Below, piece by piece: positions 32,559-41,363 of a stretch of 46,077 nt of DNA. The stretch is from Polyangiaceae bacterium (GTDB taxonomy: Bacteria > Myxococcota_A > Polyangia > Polyangiales > Polyangiaceae). Below the pieces are notes generated by a model that did not search any database, was not told the DNA's origin, and saw only the letters and a program-made list of their open reading frames with translations. How positions within the stretch are numbered: position 1 is the first letter of the stretch; the number at the start of each line of letters is the position of its first letter. The translations under genes were made by a program, and so were the position numbers. The stretch spans positions 1-46,077 of the forward strand of contig JADLAB010000681.1 in assembly GCA_020848455.1 (NCBI GenBank), written 5' to 3'.

Positions 32559-33203
32559 GTGAAGGAGGCCCTGCTAACCGCACTCGCGTGCGGGGCGTCC
32601 GCGCTCCTCGCCACGAGCGTCGCGCGCGGTCAGGGTGCGCAACCGCTCCAGCTCGGCGCCGGGATCGGGGCGTTCCTCGCCACGACGTTCGTCGTCGACG
32701 GCAAGCTCGAGGTCCCGTCGCCCGAGGTGGGCGGGACGTTCCTCGTGCCCGTGGACATCGCGGACGTGCTCCGGCTCGAGCCGTCGCTCGACTGGACCCA
32801 CTACGCCGCCCTCGAGTCCGCGGCCTACCACTACATGTACGGCACCCGGGTGCGCGGCGGGCTCGGGGCCTTCGTCCTCTTCGAGCTGGCGCCGGACGCA
32901 AGAGGCTACGTGGGCGTGCGCGGCTCGGTGGCCTACCTCAGCTACCACACGGCCCAGGCAGACACGCTACCCGTCACGGTCGAGGTCACCGACAGCGAGG
33001 GGTCGGTGTCGCCCGGGCTCGGCGCAGAGTACTTCCTCACCCCTCATTTCAGCCTCGGCGGGGAGCTGCGCCTCGATTTCACGTTCGGCCGACCGAGCGA
33101 CGTCAGGTACTTCTCCCTCGCTCCGATCGAGCCGGAACCGGACACACGCCGACACGCCTTGGGCGTCACGACGGCTTTCGTGGTCCGCACCTACTTCTTG
33201 TGA
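32559..33203 (+). CDS. Outer membrane beta-barrel-like protein (first of a tandem pair)
   Basis: A 214-residue exported protein. A signal peptide (KEALLTALACGASALLATSVARG, cleaved near QGAQ) precedes alternating, aromatic-rich strands typical of an 8- to 10-strand barrel: LGAGIGAFLATTF, LRLEPSLDWTHYA, RVRGGLGAFVLFELAPDARGYVGVRGSVAYLSY, SVSPGLGAEYFLTPHFSLGGELRLDFTFG, ending in AFVVRTYFL with a terminal hydrophobic residue. It shares order and motifs with the next gene, so they are tandem paralogues. The start is a GTG with no Shine-Dalgarno; see the promoter element. The function of this outer-membrane protein is unknown. Confidence 0.82.
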   Translation: MKEALLTALACGASALLATSVARGQGAQPLQLGAGIGAFLATTFVVDGKLEVPSPEVGGTFLVPVDIADVLRLEPSLDWTHYAALESAAYHYMYGTRVRGGLGAFVLFELAPDARGYVGVRGSVAYLSYHTAQADTLPVTVEVTDSEGSVSPGLGAEYFLTPHFSLGGELRLDFTFGRPSDVRYFSLAPIEPEPDTRRHALGVTTAFVVRTYFL

Positions 33204-33211
33204 GCTGGTCG

Positions 33212-33868
33212 ATGGCACACGTCGAAGGGACAGCGCCCGCGCCACGAGCCGATCGGGTGTCCGCAGGCCGTGTCCGCACGGCTCTCCTGCTCGCGGTGGT
33301 CGTCGCTGCGAGCTCGCCGGCGTACGCGGACGGTCCCGGGCACGCTGGAGACGACGCGTTCCACGTCGGCGCCGGCCTCGGCATGGCCCTCGCGGCGCCC
33401 ATCACGCTGACGGGTCGTACGCGCACCCTCCACCCCTTCGCCAGGGTGGCGCTGTACGTCCCGCTCGACTTCGCCGGAACGCTGCGCCTCGAGCCGAGCG
33501 TCGAGTGGACCTTTCTGGCCGACTTCCCCGAGGTGGACGTCTCGGCGACGCTCGTCGGACTGGGCGCCTTCCACCTCGTCGAGCTCGACCCGCGGGTGGC
33601 CCTCTCCATCGGGGCACGGGGCGGCTGCGGGCTCGCTCGCGCCCACCCGCACGGCGGCGCGGACCCCACGACGCGGGTCGACGGCTTCTTCTCGCCGACC
33701 CTGGGGGCTGAGTACTACCTCTCTCCCTGGGTCAGCCTGGCCGCCGAGCTGCGCGCGGAGCTCTACTTCGTCAGCGAGGGCGACGCGACCCCCCACCCGG
33801 TGCTCCCGACCCCGGCGTTCGCCACGAGCGCCAACACCGCCCTCTTCGTCCGGCTCTTCTTCCTCTGA
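33212..33868 (+). CDS. Outer membrane beta-barrel-like protein (second of a tandem pair)
   Basis: A 218-residue paralogue of the previous gene: signal segment RVRTALLLAVVVAASSPAYA cleaved before DGPG, then strands HVGAGLGMALAAPITL, LRLEPSVEWTFLAD, VGLGAFHLVELDPRVALSIGARGGCGLARAH, GFFSPTLGAEYYLSPWVSLAAELRAELYFV and ending ANTALFVRLFFL. Shared words with its neighbour are RLEPS[VL][DE]WT, GLGAF, SPxLGAEY[FY]L[TS]P and the C-terminal FVRxxFL. The start may be the ATG at 33212 or the in-frame GTG at 33200, which overlaps the preceding stop; I could not decide. It probably forms a two-gene unit with the first. Confidence 0.82.
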   Translation: MAHVEGTAPAPRADRVSAGRVRTALLLAVVVAASSPAYADGPGHAGDDAFHVGAGLGMALAAPITLTGRTRTLHPFARVALYVPLDFAGTLRLEPSVEWTFLADFPEVDVSATLVGLGAFHLVELDPRVALSIGARGGCGLARAHPHGGADPTTRVDGFFSPTLGAEYYLSPWVSLAAELRAELYFVSEGDATPHPVLPTPAFATSANTALFVRLFFL

Positions 33869-33897
33869 CGAGCTGAGCGCGACGGACAGCGCTCAGC
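33869..33897. terminator. Hairpin with right copy of the 16-base direct repeat
   Basis: GCTGAGCGC (33872-33880) pairs perfectly with GCGCTCAGC (33889-33897) around an 8-base loop, in the 24-base gap between the OMP stop (33868) and the stop codon of the convergent GT4 gene (33893), which it overlaps. It probably acts as a bidirectional terminator (no T-run). Its left part belongs to the second copy of CGAGCTGAGCGCGACG. Confidence 0.55.
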
Positions 33898-35086
33898 GCG
33901 GCTTGCCCGCGATGCGCTCGTAGAGAGCCACGTAGGCGTCGGTCACGACCTCGATCGAGAAGTGCCGGCGCACGAAGGCCGCCTGGCGGCGGCCCATCTC
34001 GGCGCGGTGGACGGGATCGAGGAGCAGGCGCGCGAGCGCCTGGGCGAGCGCCTCGGGGTCGCCCTGCGGCACGAGCACGACGGACTCGCCGTCGCGGAGC
34101 TCGAGGCCGGGGAAGTTGTCGGTGCGCACGGCAGCGACGACCGGGACGCCCGCGGCCATGACCTCGAGGCTCGCCGTCCCGAGCCCCCAGCCCTCGAGAT
34201 CGTGCGCCTCGACGTCGGCCGCCGCGAGGTAGCTCGGGATGTCGTCCTTGGGCACGCTGCCCGCGAGCACGATGGCGTCGTCGACGCCGAGGGCACGCGC
34301 GCGCTCGAGGAAGCGCTCGTCGTAGACCTGCCCCACGACGAGGACCTTCACGTCGGGCACGAGCGCCCGCAGGCGCGGCAGCGCCTCGACGAGCGCGAGC
34401 CGGTCGCGGATGAGCGGGATCACGTGCCCGACCGAGAGCACGAGCGGAGCCTTGCCGAGCCCGTGGCGCGCGCGCGCGTCGAAGACGGGCCGGTCCGGAT
34501 CGAAGCGCCGCACGTCGACGCCGATGGGGATGTTCACGACGTGCGAGGCGGGCCGCCCGTAGCGCGCGCGCACGTAGCGGTCCATGTAGATGTCGGGCGC
34601 GACGACGTGCGCGTCGGCCAGGGCAAACAAGCTCCGCACGAGCGCGTGGTCGAGGACCGAGAGGACGGCGCCGAGCACGCGGCTCGAGTGCACGAGCGCC
34701 GTGTGGATGGTCGCGACGACGGGCACGCGGTGGCGCGCGGCCCAGGCCTTGGCCTGGAGCGACAGGTCGAAGACCTGGTTGTTGAGGTGCACGACGTGCG
34801 GCCGGAAGGCGGCGAGCCGGCGCGCGAGCCAGAGGGCGTTCCGCGGCGAGGCCGTCACGTTGAGGGTGTAGTTGAACGCGATCTTGAGCGGCGGGAGCGT
34901 CAGGGCGGGCAGGCGAAAGACCTGGTAGCCGTCCTCGCGCGTCTCGCCCGGGGCGGCGCCGGCGGCGCTCGTCACGACCAGGACCTCGTGACCGCGCCGG
35001 GCGAGCTCCTTGGCGATCTCCTCGGTGAAATGCGCGCTTCCGCCGGCGCGCGGTCGGAAGAAGTTGTTGACGAGCGCGAGGCGCAT
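33893..35086 (-). CDS. GT4-type glycosyltransferase
   Basis: A 397-residue GT-B glycosyltransferase of family 4. N-terminal [40 protein letters not shown] is the acceptor-domain start; the donor domain shows IPIGVDVRRFDPDRP, LVLSVGHVIPLIRDRLALVEALPRL, DDIPSYLAAADVEAHDLEGWGLGTASLEVMAAGVPVVAA (E-x7-E-type motif) and the C-terminal REGLRD-like region LELRDGESVVLVPQGDPEALAQAL. Activated-sugar donor unknown. It is the last gene of a four-gene operon and shares one base with the stop of the acyltransferase gene (TGATG). Confidence 0.93.
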   Translation of the reverse strand: MRLALVNNFFRPRAGGSAHFTEEIAKELARRGHEVLVVTSAAGAAPGETREDGYQVFRLPALTLPPLKIAFNYTLNVTASPRNALWLARRLAAFRPHVVHLNNQVFDLSLQAKAWAARHRVPVVATIHTALVHSSRVLGAVLSVLDHALVRSLFALADAHVVAPDIYMDRYVRARYGRPASHVVNIPIGVDVRRFDPDRPVFDARARHGLGKAPLVLSVGHVIPLIRDRLALVEALPRLRALVPDVKVLVVGQVYDERFLERARALGVDDAIVLAGSVPKDDIPSYLAAADVEAHDLEGWGLGTASLEVMAAGVPVVAAVRTDNFPGLELRDGESVVLVPQGDPEALAQALARLLLDPVHRAEMGRRQAAFVRRHFSIEVVTDAYVALYERIAGKPR

Positions 35087-35535
35087 CAGCCGGCCGACCC
35101 GCTCTCGAGTGGCTCGAAGGTGACCGCGCCGTCGGACGCGACGCGCACGCGCGCCACCGGCCGCGCCGGCACGCCCGCGACGACCGTGTAGGCCGGGACG
35201 TCGCGCGTGACGACCGCGCCGGCCCCGACGACCGCGCCGTCGCCGATCGTGACGCCCATGAGGATGGTCGCGTTCGCGCCGACGAAGACGTGGTCGCCGA
35301 GCTTCGTCGACTTCCGCTCGACGGTCGGGAAGAGCCGGCCGCTCACGCAGCGGCGCACCGAGGAGTGCGTGTAGATCTGCGCGCCCGAGCTGATGTCGCA
35401 GCCCCGGCCGATCTCGAGGCCGCCCGAGCCGTCGATGAGCGTGAAGGCGCCGATCCAGGTGCCCTCGCCGATCCGGGGCGTGCCGACGATCCAGGCGTGC
35501 TCGTTGTAGGGGTTGTCGGGCAGGCGCGCGCTCAC
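35086..35535 (-). CDS. Hexapeptide-repeat acyltransferase
   Basis: A 149-residue left-handed beta-helix transferase: [43 protein letters not shown], then [53 protein letters not shown]. The C-terminal VVAGVPAR end is typical of the serine acetyltransferase-like/LbetaH sugar transferases, with the catalytic His probably in YTHSSV. It may acetylate the amino sugar made by the aminotransferase and epimerase upstream. The GTG start overlaps the epimerase stop (GTGA). Confidence 0.88.
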   Translation of the reverse strand: MSARLPDNPYNEHAWIVGTPRIGEGTWIGAFTLIDGSGGLEIGRGCDISSGAQIYTHSSVRRCVSGRLFPTVERKSTKLGDHVFVGANATILMGVTIGDGAVVGAGAVVTRDVPAYTVVAGVPARPVARVRVASDGAVTFEPLESGSAG

Positions 35536-36482
35536 GGCAGCGCCCCGAGCTCGGCGAGGAAGGTGCGGGCGAGGGCGTGGATGCCGGGCGCGACGGCCGT
35601 GAGGGGCTCCCAGCCGAGGGCGGCCCGGATGCGCGAGATGTCGGCGGCGCGGCGCGTGACGAGGGTCTTGCGCGGTCGGAACTCGGGCTCGAGCGCGCGC
35701 CCGGTGGCGGCGACGAGCATCTTCGCGAGCTCGGCGATGCTGGTGTCGATGCCCGTCCCGACGTTGAGCACGAGACCGGAGGCCTCGCTCGTGTAGGCCA
35801 TGACGACGGAGCGCGCGACGTCGTCGACGTGCACGAAGTCCATCGACTGCGAGCCGTCGCCGTCGATGACGGGGGCCTCGCCCGCGACGATGCGCCGGAG
35901 GAACACCTGGATGACCGAGGTGTAGTAGGCGTCGGTCTTCTGGCCCGGCCCGTAGACGTTGAAGAAGCGGAGCGCGTTCGACGCGAGGCCGTGGCGCGTG
36001 CGGTAGAACTCGAGCAAGTCCTCGCTCGCGCGCTTGGCGATGCAGTACGGCGTCTGCGGGCGGAGCACGTCGTCCTCGCGCATCGGCAGGCGCTCGGGCT
36101 CGCCGTAGACGGACGCGCTCGACGCGAAGACGAGCCGGCGTACGCGCGCGCGCGCGGCCGCCGCGAACACGTGCTCGGAGCCGCGGAGGTTCACGTCGAG
36201 GCTCTCGGCCGGGTCGGCGACGCTCTTGTTGATGCAGAGGGCCGCGAGGTGCACCACCCCCTCGGCGCCCTCGAGCGCGGCGTCGACCGTGCCGCGGTAG
36301 CGGATGTCGCCCTCGACGAACTCCATGTCGGGGTGCTGGCGCTGCTCGGCGACGACCCGCGGATCGGCGCGGTAGAGGTTGTCGAGCACGCGCACGGCGT
36401 AGCCCTTCTCCACCAGCAGCGCGCACACGCGGCTCCCGATGAAGCCCGCCCCACCGGTGACGACGACGCGACGCTTGCTCAT
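35532..36482 (-). CDS. NAD-dependent nucleotide-sugar epimerase/dehydratase
   Basis: A 316-residue extended SDR enzyme. NAD-binding VTGGAGFIG (8-16), [11 protein letters not shown], and the catalytic YCIAK (Tyr146, Lys150) are present, together with [13 protein letters not shown] and [17 protein letters not shown], typical of UDP-GlcNAc/UDP-Gal 4-epimerase-like members (WbpP/GalE type). The exact sugar is uncertain: 4-epimerisation or a dehydratase step are both possible. Its start overlaps the stop of the aminotransferase gene (ATGA) and its stop overlaps the acyltransferase start, so it is the second member of a coupled four-gene unit. Confidence 0.9.
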   Translation of the reverse strand: MSKRRVVVTGGAGFIGSRVCALLVEKGYAVRVLDNLYRADPRVVAEQRQHPDMEFVEGDIRYRGTVDAALEGAEGVVHLAALCINKSVADPAESLDVNLRGSEHVFAAAARARVRRLVFASSASVYGEPERLPMREDDVLRPQTPYCIAKRASEDLLEFYRTRHGLASNALRFFNVYGPGQKTDAYYTSVIQVFLRRIVAGEAPVIDGDGSQSMDFVHVDDVARSVVMAYTSEASGLVLNVGTGIDTSIAELAKMLVAATGRALEPEFRPRKTLVTRRAADISRIRAALGWEPLTAVAPGIHALARTFLAELGALP

Positions 36483-37687
36483 GCTCTGGTCCTCCTTCGC
36501 TCGGCCGCGACGGCCTCGCGGAGCTCGTGCGCCACCCGCAGGAGCTCCTCGGGCTCGAGGTTGGCGTGCATCGGGATCGCGAGCTGCCGCCGGAAGAGAT
36601 CCGCCGAGACGGGGCACGCGGGCCGTGCGCCGTAGACCGGCAGGAGGTGACTCGCGTAGGTGCCGAAGTTGGCCTGCACGCCCTTCTCGCGGAGCGCGAG
36701 CGCGAGCCGGTCGCGCTCGAGGGGCGCCGCGACATGGACGACGTAGGACTGCCAGGCCGACTGCCGGTCGTCGGGCACGACCGGGAGCGCGAGCTCCTCG
36801 ACGTCCGAGAGGAGCTCGCGGTAGCGCGCCGCGACGGCCCGCCGGCGCGCGAGCAGCTGGTCGAGGCGACCGAGCTGCACGACGGCGAGAGCCGCCTGGA
36901 CGTCGCTCAGCTTGTAGTTGTAGCCGATGGACGTGAAGGACGGGATCGTGAGCTCCCCGCGCGCCTGGCGCGTGAAGGCCGACTCGATGCCGAAGGCCGA
37001 CTGGGCGCGGACCTGCGCCGCCACGGCGTCGTCGTCGGTCGTGACGAGCCCGCCCTCGCCGGAGGTGATGCCCTTGCGGCCGTGGAGCGAGAAGCAGCTC
37101 GCGCGCCCGAAGCGCCCGGCGGCCCGCCCGCGGTAGGTCGCGCCCGCGCCGGCGGCGGCGTCCTCGAGCAGGAAGAGGCCGCGCTCGGCCGCGAGCGCCT
37201 CGAGCTCGGCGTAGTCGGCGGGGCAGCCGAAGGCGTCGACCGCGATGATGCCGCGCGTGCGGGGCGTCACGGCCGCGGCCACCCGCTCGACGTCGAGCGT
37301 GAAGGTGTCGCGGCGCACGTCGACGAACACGGGCTCGGCGCGCACGAAGAGGACGGAGTGCCCCGTCGCGGGGAAGGTGTAATCCGCGACGATGACCTCG
37401 TCGCCGGGCCCGACGCGGAGCGCGAGCAGGCAGAGGTGCAGGGCCGCCGTGCAGTTCGAGACCGCGATCGTGTGCTTCGCGCCGACCCGCGCCGAGAACG
37501 CGGCCTCGAGCTCGGCGCCGACGGGCCCCTGCCCCGCCACCCAGCCCGACTCGAGCACCGCCGCGACCCGCGCGAGCTCCTCGGGGCCGAAGGTCGGAGC
37601 GCCGAGCCGCACCGTCGCGGGGGGTTTGTCGGCCGGGCTCGGTTCGCGCGCCGTCGCGCGCCCCTCACGGCTGTCCGTTGTCGCCAT
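36479..37687 (-). CDS. DegT/DnrJ/EryC1/StrS aminotransferase
   Basis: A 402-residue PLP-dependent sugar aminotransferase: [49 protein letters not shown] (Asp176) and [15 protein letters not shown] with PLP Lys205. [29 protein letters not shown] is typical of the 4-keto-sugar aminotransferases (PglE/PseC-like), so the product is probably a 4-amino-4,6-dideoxy sugar; this could use the RmlB product or a related UDP-sugar. It heads an operon with the epimerase, acyltransferase and GT4. It is translated from an ATG with AGGTG upstream, and a strong promoter match lies about 70 bases away. Confidence 0.93.
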   Translation of the reverse strand: MATTDSREGRATAREPSPADKPPATVRLGAPTFGPEELARVAAVLESGWVAGQGPVGAELEAAFSARVGAKHTIAVSNCTAALHLCLLALRVGPGDEVIVADYTFPATGHSVLFVRAEPVFVDVRRDTFTLDVERVAAAVTPRTRGIIAVDAFGCPADYAELEALAAERGLFLLEDAAAGAGATYRGRAAGRFGRASCFSLHGRKGITSGEGGLVTTDDDAVAAQVRAQSAFGIESAFTRQARGELTIPSFTSIGYNYKLSDVQAALAVVQLGRLDQLLARRRAVAARYRELLSDVEELALPVVPDDRQSAWQSYVVHVAAPLERDRLALALREKGVQANFGTYASHLLPVYGARPACPVSADLFRRQLAIPMHANLEPEELLRVAHELREAVAAERRRTRA

Positions 37688-37700
37688 GTGCACACCTGCC

Positions 37701-37720
37701 GCGCGGCGAGCGCGCCGCGC
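37701..37720 (-). other. GC hairpin in the aminotransferase leader
   Basis: GCGCGGCG (37701-37708) and CGCCGCGC (37713-37720) form an 8-bp stem with a 4-base loop between the predicted transcription start (about 37729) and the start codon. It could influence translation or early termination; no known riboswitch is recognised. Confidence 0.4.
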
Positions 37721-37735
37721 CGAAAAAGCGGCGGG

Positions 37736-37764
37736 ACCATAGGCGGGGGCCTGCCGATTGTCCA
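37736..37764 (-). promoter_or_regulatory. Candidate promoter of the aminotransferase-epimerase-acyltransferase-GT4 operon
   Basis: On the minus strand TGGACA (37764-37759, 5/6) and TATGGT (37741-37736, 4/6) are exactly 17 bases apart. Expected start about 37729, with a leader of about 42 bases. A good match for this GC content. Confidence 0.5.
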
Positions 37765-37800
37765 GGCGACGGCCCGCTCCTCTTCGGAGACGCGCACCCT

Positions 37801-39045
37801 CTAGAGCGGCGGGAAGTACACGCCGCCCGTCGCGAGGGGCTCGCCCGTCCCGACGCCGCCCCACACGACCATGCGGTCGCCGGTCCAGGCGGCGAGCGCG
37901 CCGGCGCGCGCCTCGGGTGCCCCCTCGGTCGCCATCGGGGTCCAGGCGTCCGTCGCCGGGTCGTAGAGCGCGCCGTCCGCGAGCGGAGCGAAGGGCACGC
38001 CCGCCGCGCTCGAGCCGCCCCACACGAGCATGCGCGAGCCGGTCCACACGGCGACGTGGCGCTGCCGCGCGGACGGCGCGCCGGCCGAGGCCATCGGCGT
38101 CCAGGCGTCGGCGTCGGGCGCGTAGCGCGCACCGTCTGCGTCGACGGTCTCACCGCTCGCGCCGCCCCACACGAGCAGCTCGGTCCCGGTCCACACCGCC
38201 CGGTGCTCGCGGCGCCCGGTGAAGCCGGCGGGCACGGCCATCGCGGCCCAGGTGTCGGCCGCGGGGTCGTAGCGCCCGCCCGTGCTCGCGTCGGCCGCGA
38301 TGTTCGAGGTCTCGTCGAAGCCGCCCCACACGAGCATCTCGGTCCCGGTCCACACGGCGACGTGGAGCATGCGCCCCGTCGGCGCGCCCACCGTCGAGAG
38401 CGCGCTCCACGTGTCGCCCGTGGGGTCGTAGGCGCCGCCGTCGTTCAGAAGGCCCGGCGGGTACTCGTTCGAGCCGCCCCACGCCAGCATGTGCGTGCCG
38501 GTCCAGACGGCCGTCGCGCCGCCGCGCCCGACGGGCACGCCCGTCGCGCTCATCTCGGTCCACGCCTCGGTGCCCGGGCGGTAGCGCCCGCCGACGAGCC
38601 AACCCGCCTGGTGATCGCCCTCCTCGTTGCCCCCCGACCACACGAGCATCTCCTCGCCCGTCCAGACCGCGACGTGCCCCGCACGGCCCCAGATCGGCGC
38701 GGCCGGGAGCGGTCGCCACACGTCCGGCGCGGGCGCGTAACCCGCACCGTCGTTCAGCGTCCCCTGCGTCGGATCGAGGTGCATGCCGCCCCACACGAGG
38801 AGCTCCGTCCCGGCCCACACCCCGACGTCGCGGCGCTCGGCCGGCGCGCCCGCGAGCGCCATCGGGAGCCAGCAGCCGTTCGGACCGGGCGTCGAGGCCG
38901 AGCAGGCGGACGAGCCGCCCGCACCGCCCGTGCCGCTCGCGGCGCCGCCACCGCCCGTGCCGGACGTGTCGTCCGCGCTCGAGCACGCGACAGGGAGCGA
39001 CCCGAGGGCGAGCGAAGCGCAGAGCAGCGGCGCGACGGATCTCAT
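37801..39045 (-). CDS. Kelch-repeat lipoprotein
   Basis: A 414-residue exported protein. The signal segment SVAPLLCASLALGSLPVACSS has a weak lipobox-like cysteine, followed by a Gly/Thr/Ser linker (TSGTGGGGAASGTGGAGGSSAC). The remainder is a ring of seven Kelch-like repeats, each with the wording H-x-A-VWTG-x-E/R-M-L-VWGG and about 45-60 residues apart (VWAGTELLVWGG, VWTGEEMLVWSGG, VWTGTHMLAWGGS, VWTGTEMLVWGG, VWTGTELLVWGG, VWTGSRMLVWGGS, WTGDRMVVWGG), so it should fold as a beta-propeller. No catalytic domain is seen. Surface or periplasmic location is inferred. Start Met at 39045 is chosen because the signal begins there. Confidence 0.88.
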   Translation of the reverse strand: MRSVAPLLCASLALGSLPVACSSADDTSGTGGGGAASGTGGAGGSSACSASTPGPNGCWLPMALAGAPAERRDVGVWAGTELLVWGGMHLDPTQGTLNDGAGYAPAPDVWRPLPAAPIWGRAGHVAVWTGEEMLVWSGGNEEGDHQAGWLVGGRYRPGTEAWTEMSATGVPVGRGGATAVWTGTHMLAWGGSNEYPPGLLNDGGAYDPTGDTWSALSTVGAPTGRMLHVAVWTGTEMLVWGGFDETSNIAADASTGGRYDPAADTWAAMAVPAGFTGRREHRAVWTGTELLVWGGASGETVDADGARYAPDADAWTPMASAGAPSARQRHVAVWTGSRMLVWGGSSAAGVPFAPLADGALYDPATDAWTPMATEGAPEARAGALAAWTGDRMVVWGGVGTGEPLATGGVYFPPL

Positions 39046-39167
39046 GGGTCGAGCGTCCGCCACGGTGGCGGGCGCCGCAAGCGTGTAGCCCCGTTTCCAC
39101 TTTGGTTCCGCCGCCCCCGCGGCTACGCAAGGCGCCGCGCTCGCCCCGGGGCGAGTCGCGGTTCCCC

Positions 39168-41363
39168 ATGTCCTCCGCCGAGCCCGCCGAGCCCGCCGAG
39201 CCCACCCAGCCTGCCGCCGCGCGGGAGCCGTTCGCGCGCGCTCTCGTGCGCCGCCTTCGCGCCACGAGCTCGCGCGCGCGGGGCCTCGGCGCGCTCTGGG
39301 CGCTCTTCGCGCTCCTCGTCGTCTGCAAGATCCACGGCTCGTCGCTCGGCTTTCTCGAGGACCACGCCCCGGACGCGCTCGGCGTGCATCCGGCGCCCTC
39401 CTACGTGCTCGGGCCGGTCGCGCACGCGCTCGGCGCCGATCGGGGCGGCTTCGGGCGCGGCGTCTTCCAGATGGCGCCGCGCGGCGACCGCATCGACGAG
39501 TGGGGGGTCTTCACGCCGTGGGCGCTCGCGCAGCTGTCGCACGAGCCGCCCTTTCCGGTCGTGAACACGAACATCGGCGGCGGGCAGAACATGCTGCTCG
39601 AGTTCGCGAACCCCGTCTGGCACCCGACCGCGCTCGCGCGCCCGAGCACCTGGGGCTACTTCTTCCTCGGCGCCGAGCGCGGGCTCGCCTGGGCGTGGTG
39701 GTTCCAGCCCTTCGCTTGCTTCACGGTGCTCTTCCTGCTCTTCGAGGAGCTCCTGCGCGGCGACCGCAAGCTCGCCGCGTTCGGCGCCTTCTGGTTCTGC
39801 GGCTCGGCCTACGTCGTCTGCTGGAGCGTGTGGCCGGCCTACTCGGTGTTCTTCCCGACGCTGCTCTGCCTCGCCGCGCACCGGCTCGTCGTCGACGAGC
39901 GCCGCTGGGTCATGGCGGTGAGCGCCGTCGCGCTCGGGCTCGGCATCCCGGGCTTTCTCATGTGCCTCTACCCGCCGTGGCAGGTGCCGCTCGTGTGGCT
40001 CTACCTCGGCCTCCTCGGCTGGCTGCTGTGGCGGGACGGCGCGCTCCGGCGCCGCCCTACCGCGCTCGGGCTGCGCCTCGGCGCCCTCGCGCTCGCGCTC
40101 GCGCTCGCGGCCGGGCTCGTCGCCCTGTACGTGAAGGACACGCTGCCGGCCGTGCGCGCCATGATGGGCACGGTCTACCCGGGGAGCCGCTTTCACGCGG
40201 GCGGCGACTACGGCCTCGCGTGGCTGCTCCGCGGCTACTTCAACGGCTGGACGAGCTACGTCTCCTCGGACGGCTTCCACAACGCCTGCGAGGCGGCCTC
40301 GTTCATCCACCTCTACCCGAGCGCGCTCCTCGTCGTCGCTCTGTCGCAGAAGCGGCGCCGCACCTTCGGCGGGCTCGGCTGGCTCCTCATGGGCTATGTC
40401 GCCTTCGCGGTCGTGTACTCCGCGGTGGGCTTTCCGCGCTTCCTCGCCACGGTGACGCTGATGGGCCGGAGCCACCCGCCGCGGGTCGACATCGCGGTCG
40501 GGCTCGTGTCGGTGCTGCTCTGCCTGTGGCTCTTGCGGCGAGCGGAGCCGGCACCGGGCGCGGACGGAGCCGCACCCGCGCGGGCCGCGCGCGGACCGTG
40601 GCCGGCGCTCGAGCGCCTCGCGCCCGCGCTCGTCGGGGTCGCGAGCGCGCTCCTCGCGGCCGGGGTCGGTGCCGCCGTGCGAGCCCACACCGGGAGCTAC
40701 CCGACGGTGGCGCTCGGCATCGGCGTCGCTGCGGCCGTGGGGGCGATGGGCTACGCCCTCGCGGCCGGGTGGCGCACGGTGTTCATGGCCCTGCTCGCCG
40801 CCGCCGTGCTCGTGACGGGCGCGACCTTCAACCCGCTCGCCGTCGGCGCCGGGACCCTGCTCGAGTCCGAGCTCGTAGAGAAGGCGCGAGAGCTCGGCGC
40901 CGAGCGCCGCCCGGGCGCGGAGCGGCCGCTCTGGCTCTGCTACGACCCGCCCGAGGCGTACGGCGTGTGCGGGCAGCTCCTGGCCGTCGCGGGTGTGCGC
41001 ACGCTCTCCGGCGTGCACCAGTACCCGCACCTCGAGCTCTGGCGCACGCTCGATCCGGAGCGCGCGCACGACGCGGCCTACAACCGCTACGCGCACGTCG
41101 AGCTCGTGCCCGCGACCGACCGGGCGACGCTCGAGTTCCAGGCGCCGGCCGCGCAGTACTGGGGCGCGCCCGGCGAGCTCCCGCCGAACGTGTTCCGGCT
41201 CGCGGTGGCGCCCGAGAACGCCGCCCTCGCGGCACTCGGCGCAGGCTACGCCGTCGCGGTCGGCCCGCTCCAGGAGGATCCGGCGTTCGCCGACCTCCGA
41301 CGCGTCTACGCCTCCGAGACGGGCGGCTTCTCCATCTACGCGCTCGGAGCAGAGGGCCCATGA
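39168..41363 (+). CDS. Large polytopic membrane protein, GT-C-like, in an operon with a flippase-like protein
   Basis: A 731-residue protein with about 12-14 hydrophobic segments and a C-terminal extracytoplasmic part of about 170 residues (LLESELVEKARELGAERRPGAERPLWLCYDPPEAYGVCGQLLAVAGVRTLSGVHQYPHLELWRTLDP and beyond). Early periplasmic loops contain DRIDEWGVFTPWALAQLSHEPPFPVVNTNIGGGQNMLLE, which resembles the acidic first loop of GT-C transferases and YfhO-like proteins. The N terminus has repeats of AEPAEP. I cannot name the family with certainty. Its stop overlaps the start of a UPF0104 gene (ATGA), so the two probably act together in export or modification of a lipid-linked glycan (inference). 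Confidence 0.82.
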   Translation: MSSAEPAEPAEPTQPAAAREPFARALVRRLRATSSRARGLGALWALFALLVVCKIHGSSLGFLEDHAPDALGVHPAPSYVLGPVAHALGADRGGFGRGVFQMAPRGDRIDEWGVFTPWALAQLSHEPPFPVVNTNIGGGQNMLLEFANPVWHPTALARPSTWGYFFLGAERGLAWAWWFQPFACFTVLFLLFEELLRGDRKLAAFGAFWFCGSAYVVCWSVWPAYSVFFPTLLCLAAHRLVVDERRWVMAVSAVALGLGIPGFLMCLYPPWQVPLVWLYLGLLGWLLWRDGALRRRPTALGLRLGALALALALAAGLVALYVKDTLPAVRAMMGTVYPGSRFHAGGDYGLAWLLRGYFNGWTSYVSSDGFHNACEAASFIHLYPSALLVVALSQKRRRTFGGLGWLLMGYVAFAVVYSAVGFPRFLATVTLMGRSHPPRVDIAVGLVSVLLCLWLLRRAEPAPGADGAAPARAARGPWPALERLAPALVGVASALLAAGVGAAVRAHTGSYPTVALGIGVAAAVGAMGYALAAGWRTVFMALLAAAVLVTGATFNPLAVGAGTLLESELVEKARELGAERRPGAERPLWLCYDPPEAYGVCGQLLAVAGVRTLSGVHQYPHLELWRTLDPERAHDAAYNRYAHVELVPATDRATLEFQAPAAQYWGAPGELPPNVFRLAVAPENAALAALGAGYAVAVGPLQEDPAFADLRRVYASETGGFSIYALGAEGP

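Noticed and set aside
39123-41096. A 657-codon minus-strand frame
   Set aside because: Antisense to the GT-C-like membrane protein, whose hydrophobic segments make the plus strand clearly coding.
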